DNA of 32,491 nucleotides from JBMNQS01 sp050944255 (GCA_050944255.1 JBMNQS010000017.1:1-32491); one strand, 5' to 3'; counted from the stretch's first letter, positions 6,270-14,511 are shown. Notes: a model not told the origin generated them from the letters alone. Program-made: numbers and translations.

Positions 6270-7307
6270 CTATGCCATCAGCGCATCAATCACCGCCTGC
6301 TGCTGATAGAGCCAATCAATATATTCTTTTTCCGTCAGGTTCCCATCCTTTACCGCCGTTTTGCGCTCGGCATTCCCGACCTTGAACGCTTCAAAAGCCG
6401 TTTCCACCTTCTCCAGCTTATCGGAGCCGGGAGCTTCCTTTTGCAGCTTTTTCACCTTATTGTACCAGTACATATAGCTGTTTTTGTGCTGCCGCTCATA
6501 GTCCAGCGTCTTGGCCTTTTCGTCAAACCGCTGCTTGTTGAGCCGCACCGCTTCCCGTTTGCAATCCTCACCGCAGTAGGTGGGGATATTGGCGGTCTTG
6601 GCAAGAAATAAATTGTTGCACAGCTTGCACCGCTGGAAATACAGGTGATTGTCATAGACGCGCTTCAACTCAAACATCAATAGCGGCATGAGGGAAACGG
6701 TGGCAAAGCCGTATTCGGAATTGTCACCGTTTCCAGCCCAAAGCAGGCCGCAGGGATGGCGGTAGTATTCCCGGTCAAAATATCGTAGAGGAAACTTGGG
6801 ATGGTCGCATTGCCATTCCATAATTTCATTTTCAACAGAATAACGGAAAGGCAGTGTCAAATCCTCTATGCGGTCAATAAAGGTGTTCAAGTATTCCTTG
6901 TCCTCTACGCTTTTCAGCCGTTTGGAATAAACCGCCTTTGTTTTGTGATACTCCTGCCATAGCCGCACAGAAAGAAAACGATGGCAGATATTATCTGATT
7001 GATGCAGCCTTTCTAATGTCGCTTGTGACGCTCCGAACAGGGGCGTTTTTTTGTTGTCCAGCCCTTGCGCAAGACTGATCCGCACATCAGCCATTTCCCT
7101 TGACATGGGCGTAAAACACTCTTTAGCAAAGGTTCCGATTTCCCGTTTTTCCTCTGCAAGAATCACCGCTTGCTTATAGCCCCGAAGATACCGCTGCACT
7201 TCGGGAAGTTCCCCCATGAGGATACGCTCCTTGCCTTTTTCAAAATCCAGATGCAGGGCAAGAATGCAGTTGTCGGTTATGGGAATTGTGGATTGCTTGT
7301 CACTCAT
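6270..7307 (-). CDS. DUF6076-type zinc-binding protein of mobile elements
   Basis: A 345-residue protein resembling DUF6076 proteins, which are common in clostridial mobilizable elements and have no established function. A four-Cys site is visible: CKLC at residues 227-230, and YCGEDCKREA about 16 residues later, which likely binds zinc. The segment after it (LNKQRFDEKAKTLDYERQHK) is basic and helical, suggesting nucleic-acid contact; the N-terminal half has no motif I recognise. The ATG at 7307 follows AAGGAAGGAA. It is transcribed away from the relaxase, from a promoter in the shared intergenic space. The family name is from memory of similar proteins and should be searched. Confidence 0.75.
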   Translation of the reverse strand: MSDKQSTIPITDNCILALHLDFEKGKERILMGELPEVQRYLRGYKQAVILAEEKREIGTFAKECFTPMSREMADVRISLAQGLDNKKTPLFGASQATLERLHQSDNICHRFLSVRLWQEYHKTKAVYSKRLKSVEDKEYLNTFIDRIEDLTLPFRYSVENEIMEWQCDHPKFPLRYFDREYYRHPCGLLWAGNGDNSEYGFATVSLMPLLMFELKRVYDNHLYFQRCKLCNNLFLAKTANIPTYCGEDCKREAVRLNKQRFDEKAKTLDYERQHKNSYMYWYNKVKKLQKEAPGSDKLEKVETAFEAFKVGNAERKTAVKDGNLTEKEYIDWLYQQQAVIDALMA

Positions 7308-7367
7308 GGCATAATTCCTTCCTTTTGATTTATGGGAATACAGGTGTATACTTTTCGTCTTAGCTAC

Positions 7368-7396
7368 AGAATAGCACTGTTATATGGACAAGTCAA
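7368..7396 (-). promoter_or_regulatory. SigA-type promoter for the DUF6076-type gene
   Basis: On the minus strand: TTGACT, 17-base spacer, TATTCT, about 60 bases before the start codon at 7307. Confidence 0.6.
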
Positions 7397-7474
7397 GAGC
7401 TTTGTATTAAAATATGTATATAGGTAATCGCAAAACAAAAATTAATAGGTAACGGCAGAAAGGAGGAAAATTCA

Positions 7475-8422
7475 ATCGCTCAATATGGCATCCTACGTTT
7501 CGCAAAGCACAAGGGCGCTCCCGCCGGGGCGCTGGAAGCCCATCACGAACGCACCAAAGAACAGTACGCCAGCAATCCCGACATTGACACAGCGAAAAGC
7601 AAATACAACTTCCACATTATCAAGCCGGAGGGGCGGTACAGGCAGGAGATTGACAGCCGAATAACGGCGGCGGGATGCCGCACCCGCAAGGACAGTACCC
7701 GGTTTGTGGACACGCTCATCACCGCCAGCCCGGAGTTCTTCAAGGGGAAGAAGCGGGAAGACATAGCCGACTTCTTCAAACGGGCCACGGAGTTTCTCTG
7801 CAAGCGGATAGGCAAGCAGAATATCATCTCGGCTGTGGTACACATGGACGAGAAAACGCCCCATCTGCACCTGACTTTTGTTCCGCTGACAGGGGATAAC
7901 CGCCTGTCGGCAAAGGACATTCTCGGCAACCGGGCCAGCCTTTCCAAATGGCAGGACGAGTTTCACGCCTATATGTCGGCGGCATACCCCGGCTTGGAGC
8001 GCGGGGAATCCGCAAGGGAAACGGGTCGCAGGCACATTCCCACACGGATATTCAAGCAATCGGTACAGCTTACCCAACAGGCAAAGAAAATTGACAGTCT
8101 ATTATCCGATATAAACCCGCTCAATGCCGGGAAAAAGCGGGATGAAGCGCTGTCCCTGCTTCACAAGTGGTTTCCGCAGATGGAAAACTTCGAGGGCCAG
8201 CTAAAGAAATACAGTAAGACCATTACCCTGTTAGAACAGGAAAATGCCGCCCTTGCGGAAAAGGCGGCGGCGAACAGCGAAAGCAAAATTAAGCGGCAGT
8301 TGGAAGTTGGCAGGCTGCAAAGCGAAATACGGGAGCTTCGGCGGTTTATGGATTCCATACCCCCGGAGATGAAAAAGCAGTTACAGGCAATGCAGCGCCA
8401 GCAGCGCGGAAAGGAGCGGTAA
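7475..8422 (+). CDS. mobV: MobV-family relaxase (plasmid mobilization/Pre protein) with ATC start codon
   Basis: The protein begins (I)AQYGILRFAKHKG, typical of the N-terminus of this family in clostridial elements. The metal-binding motif HMDEKTPHLHL is at residues 123-133, the HxDExxPHxH signature of MobV relaxases that nick oriT and stay bound to the strand. The C-terminal part is coiled coil (about residues 235-310). At about 315 residues it is shorter than pMV158 MobM (near 490). AGGAGG at 7461-7466 is 8 bases before ATC; no ATG, GTG or TTG lies in frame between the upstream stop (7421) and that ATC. The next in-frame ATG, at 7706, would remove the family's N-terminal conserved region. 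So it either starts at ATC, which is rare and weak, or lost its start by mutation. Confidence 0.85.
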   Translation: MAQYGILRFAKHKGAPAGALEAHHERTKEQYASNPDIDTAKSKYNFHIIKPEGRYRQEIDSRITAAGCRTRKDSTRFVDTLITASPEFFKGKKREDIADFFKRATEFLCKRIGKQNIISAVVHMDEKTPHLHLTFVPLTGDNRLSAKDILGNRASLSKWQDEFHAYMSAAYPGLERGESARETGRRHIPTRIFKQSVQLTQQAKKIDSLLSDINPLNAGKKRDEALSLLHKWFPQMENFEGQLKKYSKTITLLEQENAALAEKAAANSESKIKRQLEVGRLQSEIRELRRFMDSIPPEMKKQLQAMQRQQRGKER

Positions 8423-8471
8423 ATCATTCCTATACATTGCACCTTGAAAATTGAATATGGAGGGCGTTTCA

Positions 8472-8663
8472 TTGGCAGCTAAAAAACGGCAGGATTACGG
8501 TACGGGGATTCCCCGGTATGAGATAGAGAGCCTTGCCCGCTCACTTCTCCCGGCTATGCAGGCGTTCTTTGAGAGTGAGGAGGGGAAACGGGAGTTTGAG
8601 GAATGGAAGCGGAAACAGGCCGAAAAGAAGGAGGGAGAGCATGGCAAAACCGATACCCCGTGA
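8472..8663 (+). CDS. Small unknown protein of the mobilization operon
   Basis: A 63-residue, highly charged protein from TTG at 8472 (GGAGGG 7 bases upstream). The sequence AAKKRQDYGTGIPRYEIESL followed by an EEGKREFEEWKRK helix suggests a small helical protein; I know no function. It begins 49 bases after the relaxase stop and its 3' end overlaps the next gene by 23 bases, so the three genes are probably co-transcribed and translationally coupled. Confidence 0.65.
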   Translation: MAAKKRQDYGTGIPRYEIESLARSLLPAMQAFFESEEGKREFEEWKRKQAEKKEGEHGKTDTP

Positions 8664-9027
8664 ACTGACAACCGCCGAGCGCCGGGAAATCCGGCGCTCG
8701 GTGATCGGGCTTTGCGCCAACTATGACAACGAATACGGCTGCTTGCCGCTGGATTGCGAGTGCTATATGCTCAACAAATGGTGGACAGGCAGCTTATGCA
8801 GATACTTTGAAAACTCCGTCCTTCCCACCAACCCGGCATTGGAAAGGGCACTCAAGGGCGAACCGCCAGCCAATACAAAGCCCTGCGCCGTGTGCGGTAA
8901 GCGTTTTCCGGCGGCGGGGCGCAAGGCGTATTGCTCCGACAAATGCCGGGAACAAGGGCGGCGGGAGAAAGACGCGAAACGGGCGAAAAGGTACAGGCAG
9001 AGCAAGGGCAAGAAAATCACGGATTAG
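8641..9027 (+). CDS. Cysteine-rich VLP-domain protein of mobile elements
   Basis: A 128-residue protein with two Cys groups: YGCLPLDCECYML near residues 36-48, and CAVCGKRFPAAGRKAYCSDKC near residues 82-102, a CxxC-x13-CxxxC zinc finger. The C-terminus is strongly basic (REKDAKRAKRYRQSKGKK), so DNA or RNA binding is likely. This combination matches the Cys_rich_VLP family found beside relaxase genes in clostridial elements; its function is not known. The ATG follows GGAGGGAGAGC. It is the last gene before a strong terminator. Confidence 0.8.
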   Translation: MAKPIPRELTTAERREIRRSVIGLCANYDNEYGCLPLDCECYMLNKWWTGSLCRYFENSVLPTNPALERALKGEPPANTKPCAVCGKRFPAAGRKAYCSDKCREQGRREKDAKRAKRYRQSKGKKITD

Positions 9028-9061
9028 CACTTAAAAAAGCCTGTATTTATGCGGGTCCCCG

Positions 9062-9115
9062 GACACGAAAAACGGAGGGTAAGGGTTTGATGCCTTACCC
9101 TCCGTTTTTCGTGTC
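9062..9115. terminator. Strong terminator at the end of the mobilization operon
   Basis: A perfect 23-bp inverted repeat (9062-9084 with 9093-9115, 8-base loop) containing CGGAGGGTAAGG / CCTTACCCTCCG with A-run and T-run on the two sides, so it can work in both directions. A smaller perfect hairpin (9131-9147) follows. Confidence 0.9.
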
Positions 9116-9176
9116 TATCCCGTGACGGGCCGGGCCAACTTGGCCCGAAGTGCTATCTCCAATTATTCTAAATATA

Positions 9177-9193
9177 ACACAAATCCGAACCCT
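9177..9193. repeat. Right attachment-site direct repeat
   Basis: ACACAAATCCGAACCCT, the partner of 2775-2791. It overlaps the outer arm of the hairpin downstream of tRNA-Leu, about 50 bp from the tRNA 3' end. Confidence 0.7.
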
Positions 9194-9231
9194 TCACCAA
9201 CAGGTTTGACCTGTCTGGGACGGTTCGGATT
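9182..9231 (-). terminator. Probable tRNA-Leu terminator hairpin, interrupted by the element
   Basis: Arms AATCCGAACC (9182-9191) and GGTTCGGATT (9222-9231) pair perfectly around an inner hairpin ACAGGT-TTG-ACCTGT (9200-9214). It lies 10 bases downstream of tRNA-Leu on the minus strand. The far arm coincides with the right attachment repeat, so element insertion replaces what follows the stem while keeping the pairing. Confidence 0.5.
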
Positions 9232-9240
9232 ATATGTGTT

Positions 9241-9328
9241 TGGTGCCGCTGATCGGACTCGAACCGATACGGATTAAAAATCCACGAGATTTTAAGTCTC
9301 GGGTGTCTGCCAGTTCCACCACAGCGGC
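9241..9328 (-). tRNA. tRNA-Leu (anticodon TAA)
   Basis: An 88-base gene including an encoded CCA. Acceptor arms GCCGCTG and CAGCGGC pair fully. The D-arm contains TGGCAGAC, the anticodon stem is CGAGA/TCTCG around CTTAAAA (anticodon TAA), a long variable arm is present as expected for Leu, and the T-arm has GGTTCGAGTCC. It reads UUA and, by wobble, UUG. Confidence 0.95.
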
Positions 9329-9493
9329 GTGATAACCATTATTTGAGGGCACAACTCATCATACAATATTCGCATATGCCTGTCAATGAGGAGAGTGCTG
9401 GGCGCCATGCGGCGGAAAAGGGCATTTATTCCCTGGAGCAGCCTTTTTCCAATAATAATAAAAACTTTTAACTAAAAGGCCTGAATAGATACA

Positions 9494-9525
9494 TTGACAA
9501 TCACTTCCAATGCTCTTAGTATAAT
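9494..9525 (+). promoter_or_regulatory. Probable SigA promoter for the alcohol dehydrogenase gene
   Basis: TTGACA at 9494-9499. The -10 is either TAGTAT at a 17-base spacing or the better TATAAT (9520-9525) at a 20-base spacing. The rest of 9329-9570 holds no gene that I can see. Confidence 0.55.
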
Positions 9526-9587
9526 AGATAAGGACGGCCTGTATGCTTGGAAGCGTCGAGCCGTGAACATATGAGGTGAAAAAAAGA

Positions 9588-10712
9588 TTGTATACGTTTT
9601 TTGATTTGCACATGCCAACGAGGATTTTATTTGAAGCGGGCGCTGCCAGGACGGTGGGGACGCATATTCCCGGTTCCAGCGTTTTGATCATGGCGGACCC
9701 TTTTTTATTGTCCAGCGGCGTAGCCGGAGCCATTGGCGATACCTTGACGGATAAGCGGGTGGCGTATTTTGATGGCATCGAGCCCAATCCCTCCTGCGAG
9801 AGCATTGACGAGGCGGCGCAAGTTGCCCGGGAAATGGGCGCCGACTGCGTGATCGGTCTTGGCGGTGGCAGCGTCATGGACGCGGCCAAGATGGTGGCCT
9901 GCCTGGCGGGTGAATCGGGCAGCATCTACGACTATTATCAACTGGGACAAAAGGGTCTTCAAAAGCGCCGGGTGGGGCTGATTTTGATTCCCACTACCGC
10001 CGGTACGGGCAGCGAGGTCACCAATGTGGGTGTTTTCACCAGCCGCCGCACGGGCAAGAAGCTGCCCATGGCTTCGCAAGAGTTCTGGGCGGATCTGGCG
10101 CTTCTTGATCCGGAGTTGACCTACTCCATGCCCGGCAGCCTCACCGCCGCCACGGGTATGGATGCCTTCACCCACGCCATCGAGGCTTACTGGAACCTTC
10201 AGAGTAATCCCATCAGCTCGGCGCTGGCCCAAAGCGCCATCAAGATGATTCTTCAAAATATCAAAGTGGCCTATGATCAGCCCGGCAATCAGGAAGCCAG
10301 GGCGCAGATGCTGATGGCCTCTACCATGGCGGGCATCGCCTTCAGCCAGACGAAGACCACGGGCATTCACGCGCTTTCCTATCCTTTCACCATGTTCAAC
10401 GGGGTCCCCCACGGCGTGGGCTGCGCCCTTACGCTGCCCGTGTTCATCCGCCTGAGCGTACAGCGGCAGCGGGAGAAGATGCAGCATCTGGTGGATTTCC
10501 TGGGCTTTGACAGCGTGGAGGCGCTGGCCGATCACGTGCATGACCTGATGGCCGGCATGAACCTGCCCCTGAAGCTGTCGGAGGTGGGCGTTACGCGCGG
10601 GGATTTTGAAAAGATCGCCGAAAGCGCCCTGTCCATGACGGTGATGATCGAGCGCACGCCGGCGCAGATGGATAAGGCATCCATCATGGCTGTTTTGGAG
10701 GAACTGGCGTAA
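9588..10712 (+). CDS. Iron-type (group III) alcohol dehydrogenase
   Basis: A 374-residue NAD(P)-dependent alcohol/aldehyde oxidoreductase of the Fe-ADH family, normal length. GGGSVMDAAK is near residue 92 (nucleotide binding), then PTTAGTGSEVTNVGVF (family signature). The metal ligands are in GMDAFTHAIEAYW (Asp, His), ALSYPFTMFNGVPHG (His) and a further His near GIHAL. I chose TTG at 9588 because GAGGTG lies upstream; a GTG at 9576 in the same frame would add four residues but sits inside that site. The substrate cannot be told; butanol, 1,3-propanediol or sugar-derived aldehydes are all possible. The transaldolase-like gene follows on the same strand about 210 bases later. Confidence 0.9.
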   Translation: MYTFFDLHMPTRILFEAGAARTVGTHIPGSSVLIMADPFLLSSGVAGAIGDTLTDKRVAYFDGIEPNPSCESIDEAAQVAREMGADCVIGLGGGSVMDAAKMVACLAGESGSIYDYYQLGQKGLQKRRVGLILIPTTAGTGSEVTNVGVFTSRRTGKKLPMASQEFWADLALLDPELTYSMPGSLTAATGMDAFTHAIEAYWNLQSNPISSALAQSAIKMILQNIKVAYDQPGNQEARAQMLMASTMAGIAFSQTKTTGIHALSYPFTMFNGVPHGVGCALTLPVFIRLSVQRQREKMQHLVDFLGFDSVEALADHVHDLMAGMNLPLKLSEVGVTRGDFEKIAESALSMTVMIERTPAQMDKASIMAVLEELA

Positions 10713-10920
10713 AGGCATAGCGCATGCGGCGGAGCGGACATGCGCAAGGGATTTTTTCGTATACATATAGTGGATTTATTGAGCAAAGTATGCGAAAATA
10801 AATTTGCAGATCATACGGCCATGTTCTGGGGGGAGTATAGCGATATACTGCGCAAAACGGCCGGGATGGTGGGCATATCAATATTGAAAACCGCAGCACA
10901 TTGCAAGGAGGGTATCTAAA

Positions 10921-11988
10921 GTGAGCGAATACAAAGGCAAACTGCACGAAACCGTTGAAAAATTTCCAATGACCGACATCTGGATGGACACCTGCGAGGA
11001 AGAGGCGCTTGACTATGGCGTGGAGCGCGGCATCGTTGGCGCTACCAGCAACCCCGTGATCATTGGCGCCGTGATTAAGAACGAGCTTTCCCGCTGGGAG
11101 GCCCGCATTCGTGAGATCATCCGGGAGAACCAGACCGCCTCCGAAGAAGATATCGCCTGGCAGCTGATCTACGAGATCGCGGGCGAGCGTTCCAGGAAGC
11201 TTCTTCCCGCCTACGAGAAGTTCCAGGGCAAAAAGGGACGCCTGTCGCTTCAGACGGACATCAAACAGTTCCGCAACGCCCAGAAGATGCTGGAGCAGGC
11301 CGTTTTCATCAATTCGCTTGCGCCCAACATGCAGGTGAAGATGCCGGCCAACAAGGCGGGGCTTGAGGCCATGGAAGAGGCCACATACCAGGGCGTTTCC
11401 ATCAACGCCACGGTCTCCTTCTCGGTGGCGCAGGCCGTCGCGGTGGCCGAGGCGGTGGAGCGCGGCCTTGCCAGGCGCGAAAAAGAGGGGCTGGACTCAT
11501 CGAAGATGAGCCCCATCTGCACCATTATGATCGGCCGTGTGGACGACTGGATCAAGGCCTACATGGAAAAGAACAACCTGATCGGCGACACATCCGCCTA
11601 CGAGTGGGCCGGCGTGGCGGTCATGAAGAAAGCGTATAAGATCTACAATGAGCGCGGCTACAAGACCCGTCTTTTGAATGCGGCGTACCGCAATCACTAT
11701 CACTGGTCCGAATTCATCGGCGGCGATATCGCCTCCACCATCCCGTACCTGTGGCAGCAGCGCTTTGAAAACAGCGACGTGGAAGTGGTTGCCCGCATGG
11801 ACAATCCGGTCTGTCAGGACTACATTGATTCGCTGATGAAGATTCCCGAATTCGTCAAGGCCTACGAGGAAGACGGCATGAAACTTGAGGCGTTCGGCGA
11901 TTACCAGGCGTTCAAGGATACGGCCAGTGCCTTCACCGCCGGCACCGATCAGCTCTATGCGCTGATCCGCGGTTATCTCATCGGCTGA
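10921..11988 (+). CDS. Transaldolase-family protein
   Basis: A 355-residue protein with the family's beta-barrel signatures: GATSNPVIIG near residue 40 (the TSNPxI motif), and QVKMPANKAGLEAME near residue 138, where the Lys is the expected Schiff-base residue. SINATVSFSVAQA matches the NxTLxFS strand of transaldolases, and MIGRVDDWIK the xGRxDDW segment. The family moves three-carbon units between sugar phosphates. This version is divergent from TalA/TalB, so it may act on another sugar phosphate. The GTG at 10921 follows AAGGAGGG with good spacing. It is probably followed by the terminator at 12019. Confidence 0.85.
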   Translation: MSEYKGKLHETVEKFPMTDIWMDTCEEEALDYGVERGIVGATSNPVIIGAVIKNELSRWEARIREIIRENQTASEEDIAWQLIYEIAGERSRKLLPAYEKFQGKKGRLSLQTDIKQFRNAQKMLEQAVFINSLAPNMQVKMPANKAGLEAMEEATYQGVSINATVSFSVAQAVAVAEAVERGLARREKEGLDSSKMSPICTIMIGRVDDWIKAYMEKNNLIGDTSAYEWAGVAVMKKAYKIYNERGYKTRLLNAAYRNHYHWSEFIGGDIASTIPYLWQQRFENSDVEVVARMDNPVCQDYIDSLMKIPEFVKAYEEDGMKLEAFGDYQAFKDTASAFTAGTDQLYALIRGYLIG

Positions 11989-12018
11989 TCCGCCGCTTTA
12001 CTCCGGCTATACAAGGGC

Positions 12019-12060
12019 GGGCCCGGCAAGCGGAAATCTTTGCCGGGTCCGGCTCTGCTT
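12019..12060 (+). terminator. Probable terminator after the transaldolase-family gene
   Basis: GGGCCCGGCAA (12019-12029) pairs with TTGCCGGGTCC (12040-12050) with one mismatch. The T-tract after it is weak and distant. Confidence 0.5.
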
Positions 12061-12078
12061 TTATCGGAGACTGCCGTA

Positions 12079-12112
12079 AAAAACGGTCCCATGCGTATCC
12101 GCACAGGACCGT
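12079..12112 (-). terminator. Probable terminator of the ROK regulator gene
   Basis: ACGGTCC / GGACCGT 7-bp stem (12083-12089 with 12106-12112). Read on the minus strand it is followed by TTTTTT, so it should stop the ROK transcript. Confidence 0.6.
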
Positions 12113-12195
12113 AAAGCGTTTAAGGATGATCGGAAGGCGAAGCCCGGGGCACAGTGCGCGGTGGCCGGCGGGCAGAGTTCGAGCCGCCGGGCGCT

Positions 12196-13407
12196 TCAGG
12201 AAGCCGCCGCCGTTTTCAGTACGCCGCCGTTTTCGAAAAACAGGCTGATGGCCGTGGACGCCGGACCGAATGTTTCCAGCTTCATGTTATACTGGCTGAA
12301 CACCACTTTGGGCGCGCGCACATAGGCCTGTATCTCTTCCAGTAATCTATTGCTGAATGTTTTGCAATCGAAGATCTCGCCGTAGAACACCACGGTCTGC
12401 GGATCAAACATCCTCACCGCGTTTTGCACCGCCAGCGCCAGTGCGGCGACGACCCGATCGATCACCTGAATCACCAGCTTATCGCCGGCGTCGTAGGCCT
12501 GCATGATCTTGAAGTAGTCCATGTTGCCGATATCACCTTGGATGAGCTCGTACAGATACGGCGCGGAGTGCTCATTGAAGAGGTTTCGTATATTGGATTG
12601 TATGGCCGTATAGCCAATGATGGTTTCCAGGCAACCCTGGTTGCCGCACATGCAGGGTTGTCCGCCGGGCTGTACGATCATATGGCCCAATTCGATGACT
12701 TTATAATCAAACACGCTGAAGGCGTTTTCATACAGCAGCCTCGTGGCGCCCAGGCCGGGGCTGTAGCGGATAAACAGCATGTCGTTGAAGTGTTTTGTCT
12801 GGCCCGACAGCATGTTTTCTCCGTGGGCCAGCGAGCAGACATTGTTGGTCAGAAGCACCGGCACGCCGAAAATGGGTTCCAGCGCATCGCGGATGTGCAC
12901 GTTGTTTTCCATTACGTTGTAGGAGTCGACGCTGATACCCCGGACGGGGTCCACAAGGCCGATGACCGATACGCCTACGCCGATTAACGTATAATTTTCC
13001 AGAAGTTTATGCTTGCGGATATTTTTCGTGACCGCGGTGGCTACCCGGCGGAGAATCCATTCGGATTTCCTGTGCAGGTCCCTGGTGGTGCCGCCCTCCT
13101 CGAAGATCACATTGGAAGCCAGGTCCATACACATAAAGCTGAATTGATGTTTATTTATATTGATGCCGATGACGCAGAGTTGTCCGGTGTTCAGTTGCAA
13201 GAGCACTTCCTTTCGGCCCTTTTTGTTGGTGGAGACGGTGGAGGAGGTCTCCAGCAGCAGGTTTTCATGGATTAGGTCGTTGGTGATCAGCGTAATGGCG
13301 GCCGGTGTCAGGCCAAGTTTTTTTGCCAGGGCTTTTCTGGACATGCTGCCTGCGCGGTAGATATGGCTCAGAATGTAACCGCGATTATTCTTTTTGACAT
13401 CCAGCAT
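12196..13407 (-). CDS. ROK-family (NagC/XylR-like) transcriptional regulator
   Basis: A 403-residue sugar-responsive repressor. Residues ~8-55 form a winged helix-turn-helix (SMSRKALAKKLGLTPAAITL). The ROK domain follows, with IGVGVSVIGLVDPVRG and the zinc site CMCGNQGCLE around residue 250. The kinase phosphate-binding motif DxGGT is replaced by GININKHQ, which is usual for ROK regulators that bind sugar but do not phosphorylate it. The ATG at 13407 is chosen because GAAGGCGGC lies 6 bases upstream; an in-frame ATG at 13434 is an alternative, and the open frame further up is not credible. It faces the dehydrogenase/transaldolase pair convergently and is divergent from the racemase-like gene; which of them it controls is unknown. 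Confidence 0.9.
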   Translation of the reverse strand: MLDVKKNNRGYILSHIYRAGSMSRKALAKKLGLTPAAITLITNDLIHENLLLETSSTVSTNKKGRKEVLLQLNTGQLCVIGININKHQFSFMCMDLASNVIFEEGGTTRDLHRKSEWILRRVATAVTKNIRKHKLLENYTLIGVGVSVIGLVDPVRGISVDSYNVMENNVHIRDALEPIFGVPVLLTNNVCSLAHGENMLSGQTKHFNDMLFIRYSPGLGATRLLYENAFSVFDYKVIELGHMIVQPGGQPCMCGNQGCLETIIGYTAIQSNIRNLFNEHSAPYLYELIQGDIGNMDYFKIMQAYDAGDKLVIQVIDRVVAALALAVQNAVRMFDPQTVVFYGEIFDCKTFSNRLLEEIQAYVRAPKVVFSQYNMKLETFGPASTAISLFFENGGVLKTAAAS

Positions 13408-13476
13408 GTTGATGCCGCCTTCTTTTGTATACATGGGTTTTCTGAGTCCCTTCCGTATGAATGTATAATTAAACGT

Positions 13477-13482
13477 ATTATA
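13477..13482 (-). promoter_or_regulatory. Possible -10 box of the ROK gene
   Basis: TATAAT on the minus strand, about 70 bases before the start codon. I see no good -35. Confidence 0.35.
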
Positions 13483-13615
13483 ACACAAAAAGACAAAAAG
13501 GCCTATGAAAATAAACAAAGCGCATTTCGCTGATTTTGCCGTGGGAAACGAAGTGCGGACATCTTTAAATAAAATACCGTTTTGCTGAAAAAGAAAGTGC
13601 ATTTACGTAGTTTTT

Positions 13616-13624
13616 TGGTATAAT
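13616..13624 (+). promoter_or_regulatory. Extended -10 promoter of the racemase-like gene
   Basis: TGGTATAAT, an extended -10 element (TGnTATAAT), 55 bases before the ATG at 13679. No clear -35, which is common for extended -10 promoters. Confidence 0.5.
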
Positions 13625-13678
13625 CGAATCAGAGCGCACGCATACCAATTCTTATTATTTTTTTATAAAGGAGCCGTT

Positions 13679-14392
13679 ATGAAAATAGCCGCTATATATA
13701 CCAGTGCAACTTCTCAGCTGATATCTTTGATAGAAAGTGAACTGCGCAGGGCGCTGCCGGATGAAAGGCCGCTGCACATCATGACCAGAACGGACCCGTC
13801 GCTGCTGGCCGATACGATCCAGGCCGGATACGTTCAGGCGAAGACGGCCAGGAGCCTATTGCAGATGTATCTGGAGGCGGCGAACGCGGGCGCGGATATA
13901 CTTTACAACGTGTCGATGTGCATGAGCGACGTGGCCTATGAGACCTCCAATCTCTTTGGTATGATGGGCATCCGCCTTGTGCGCATTGAGGAGCTGATGG
14001 CCGATGCGGCTCTGGAGCTGGGTAGCCGGATAGGTATTATCGCCACGCAGAGGATTGCCATCGATCCTTTAAAGCGCGCATTGCAGCGCAGCGCCGAAGC
14101 CGGCGGCAAACCGCTTCAGACTCTGGATATCTGGATAGAGGGCGCCTTTGGCAAAACCAAGGACGAAACCACGCAGATGATTCTGGCGCGCGCCATGCCC
14201 CGCCAGATGGAGGTGGACGTATTTGTGCTTGCGCAGGAATCCTTGGCGCTCTGCGAGAGGGAGCTGGACAGGAAATTCATAAAGCCGGTGCTTTCCGCGC
14301 CGCATTACGGGGCTATGGGCGTGCGGCAGGCGGTGATGGCCGCCCGGAGAATGCGTTCCATCGCTGCCGGAGGCCCCGGCGATACGCAGTGA
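13679..14392 (+). CDS. Aspartate/glutamate/hydantoin racemase-like protein
   Basis: A 237-residue protein that starts MKIAAIYTSATS and has the two-domain pattern of Asp/Glu racemases. A Cys lies in ILYNVSMCMSDV (residues ~75-86), where family members carry the first catalytic Cys in a NxC motif. A second candidate Cys is in AQESLALCERE, and the C-terminal PVLSAPHYGAMGVRQAV resembles the family's last helix. The active-site residues are not in the perfect pattern, so the reaction is uncertain; some relatives act on hydantoins, maleate or sugar acids. AAAGGAG precedes the ATG. It stands alone between the ROK gene and the pheST promoter. Confidence 0.7.
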   Translation: MKIAAIYTSATSQLISLIESELRRALPDERPLHIMTRTDPSLLADTIQAGYVQAKTARSLLQMYLEAANAGADILYNVSMCMSDVAYETSNLFGMMGIRLVRIEELMADAALELGSRIGIIATQRIAIDPLKRALQRSAEAGGKPLQTLDIWIEGAFGKTKDETTQMILARAMPRQMEVDVFVLAQESLALCERELDRKFIKPVLSAPHYGAMGVRQAVMAARRMRSIAAGGPGDTQ

Positions 14393-14475
14393 GCGCGGGT
14401 TCTCCCGACGCGGCCGTTAAGCGGGCGCTTGCTTTCAACCCCGGCATTTTTGATTCGGTTTGGAGCATGACGGGC

Positions 14476-14504
14476 TTGCATTCCGACTTTCAAAGTGCTA
14501 TAAT
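14476..14504 (+). promoter_or_regulatory. SigA promoter of the pheST operon
   Basis: TTGCAT, 17-base spacer, TATAAT. Transcription would start near 14511, exactly at the beginning of the T-box leader. Confidence 0.75.
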
Positions 14505-14511
14505 CCCTACA

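Larger units (their letters stand above)
2775..9193. mobile_element. Integrative mobilizable element, about 6.4 kb, serine-recombinase type, probably decayed
   Basis: The borders are set by a 17-bp direct repeat with one mismatch (2775-2791 and 9177-9193, core AAATCCGAACCCT). Inside are a large serine recombinase at the left end, an HTH repressor, an oriT, a MobV relaxase and small cargo genes, the usual content of clostridial mobilizable elements of the Tn4451 kind. GC content is visibly lower than in host genes on either side. There are no conjugation (type IV secretion) genes, so transfer would need a helper. Two changes suggest inactivity: a TAG inside the recombinase and an ATC in place of the relaxase start codon. 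The borders are inferred from the repeat alone. Confidence 0.75.
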
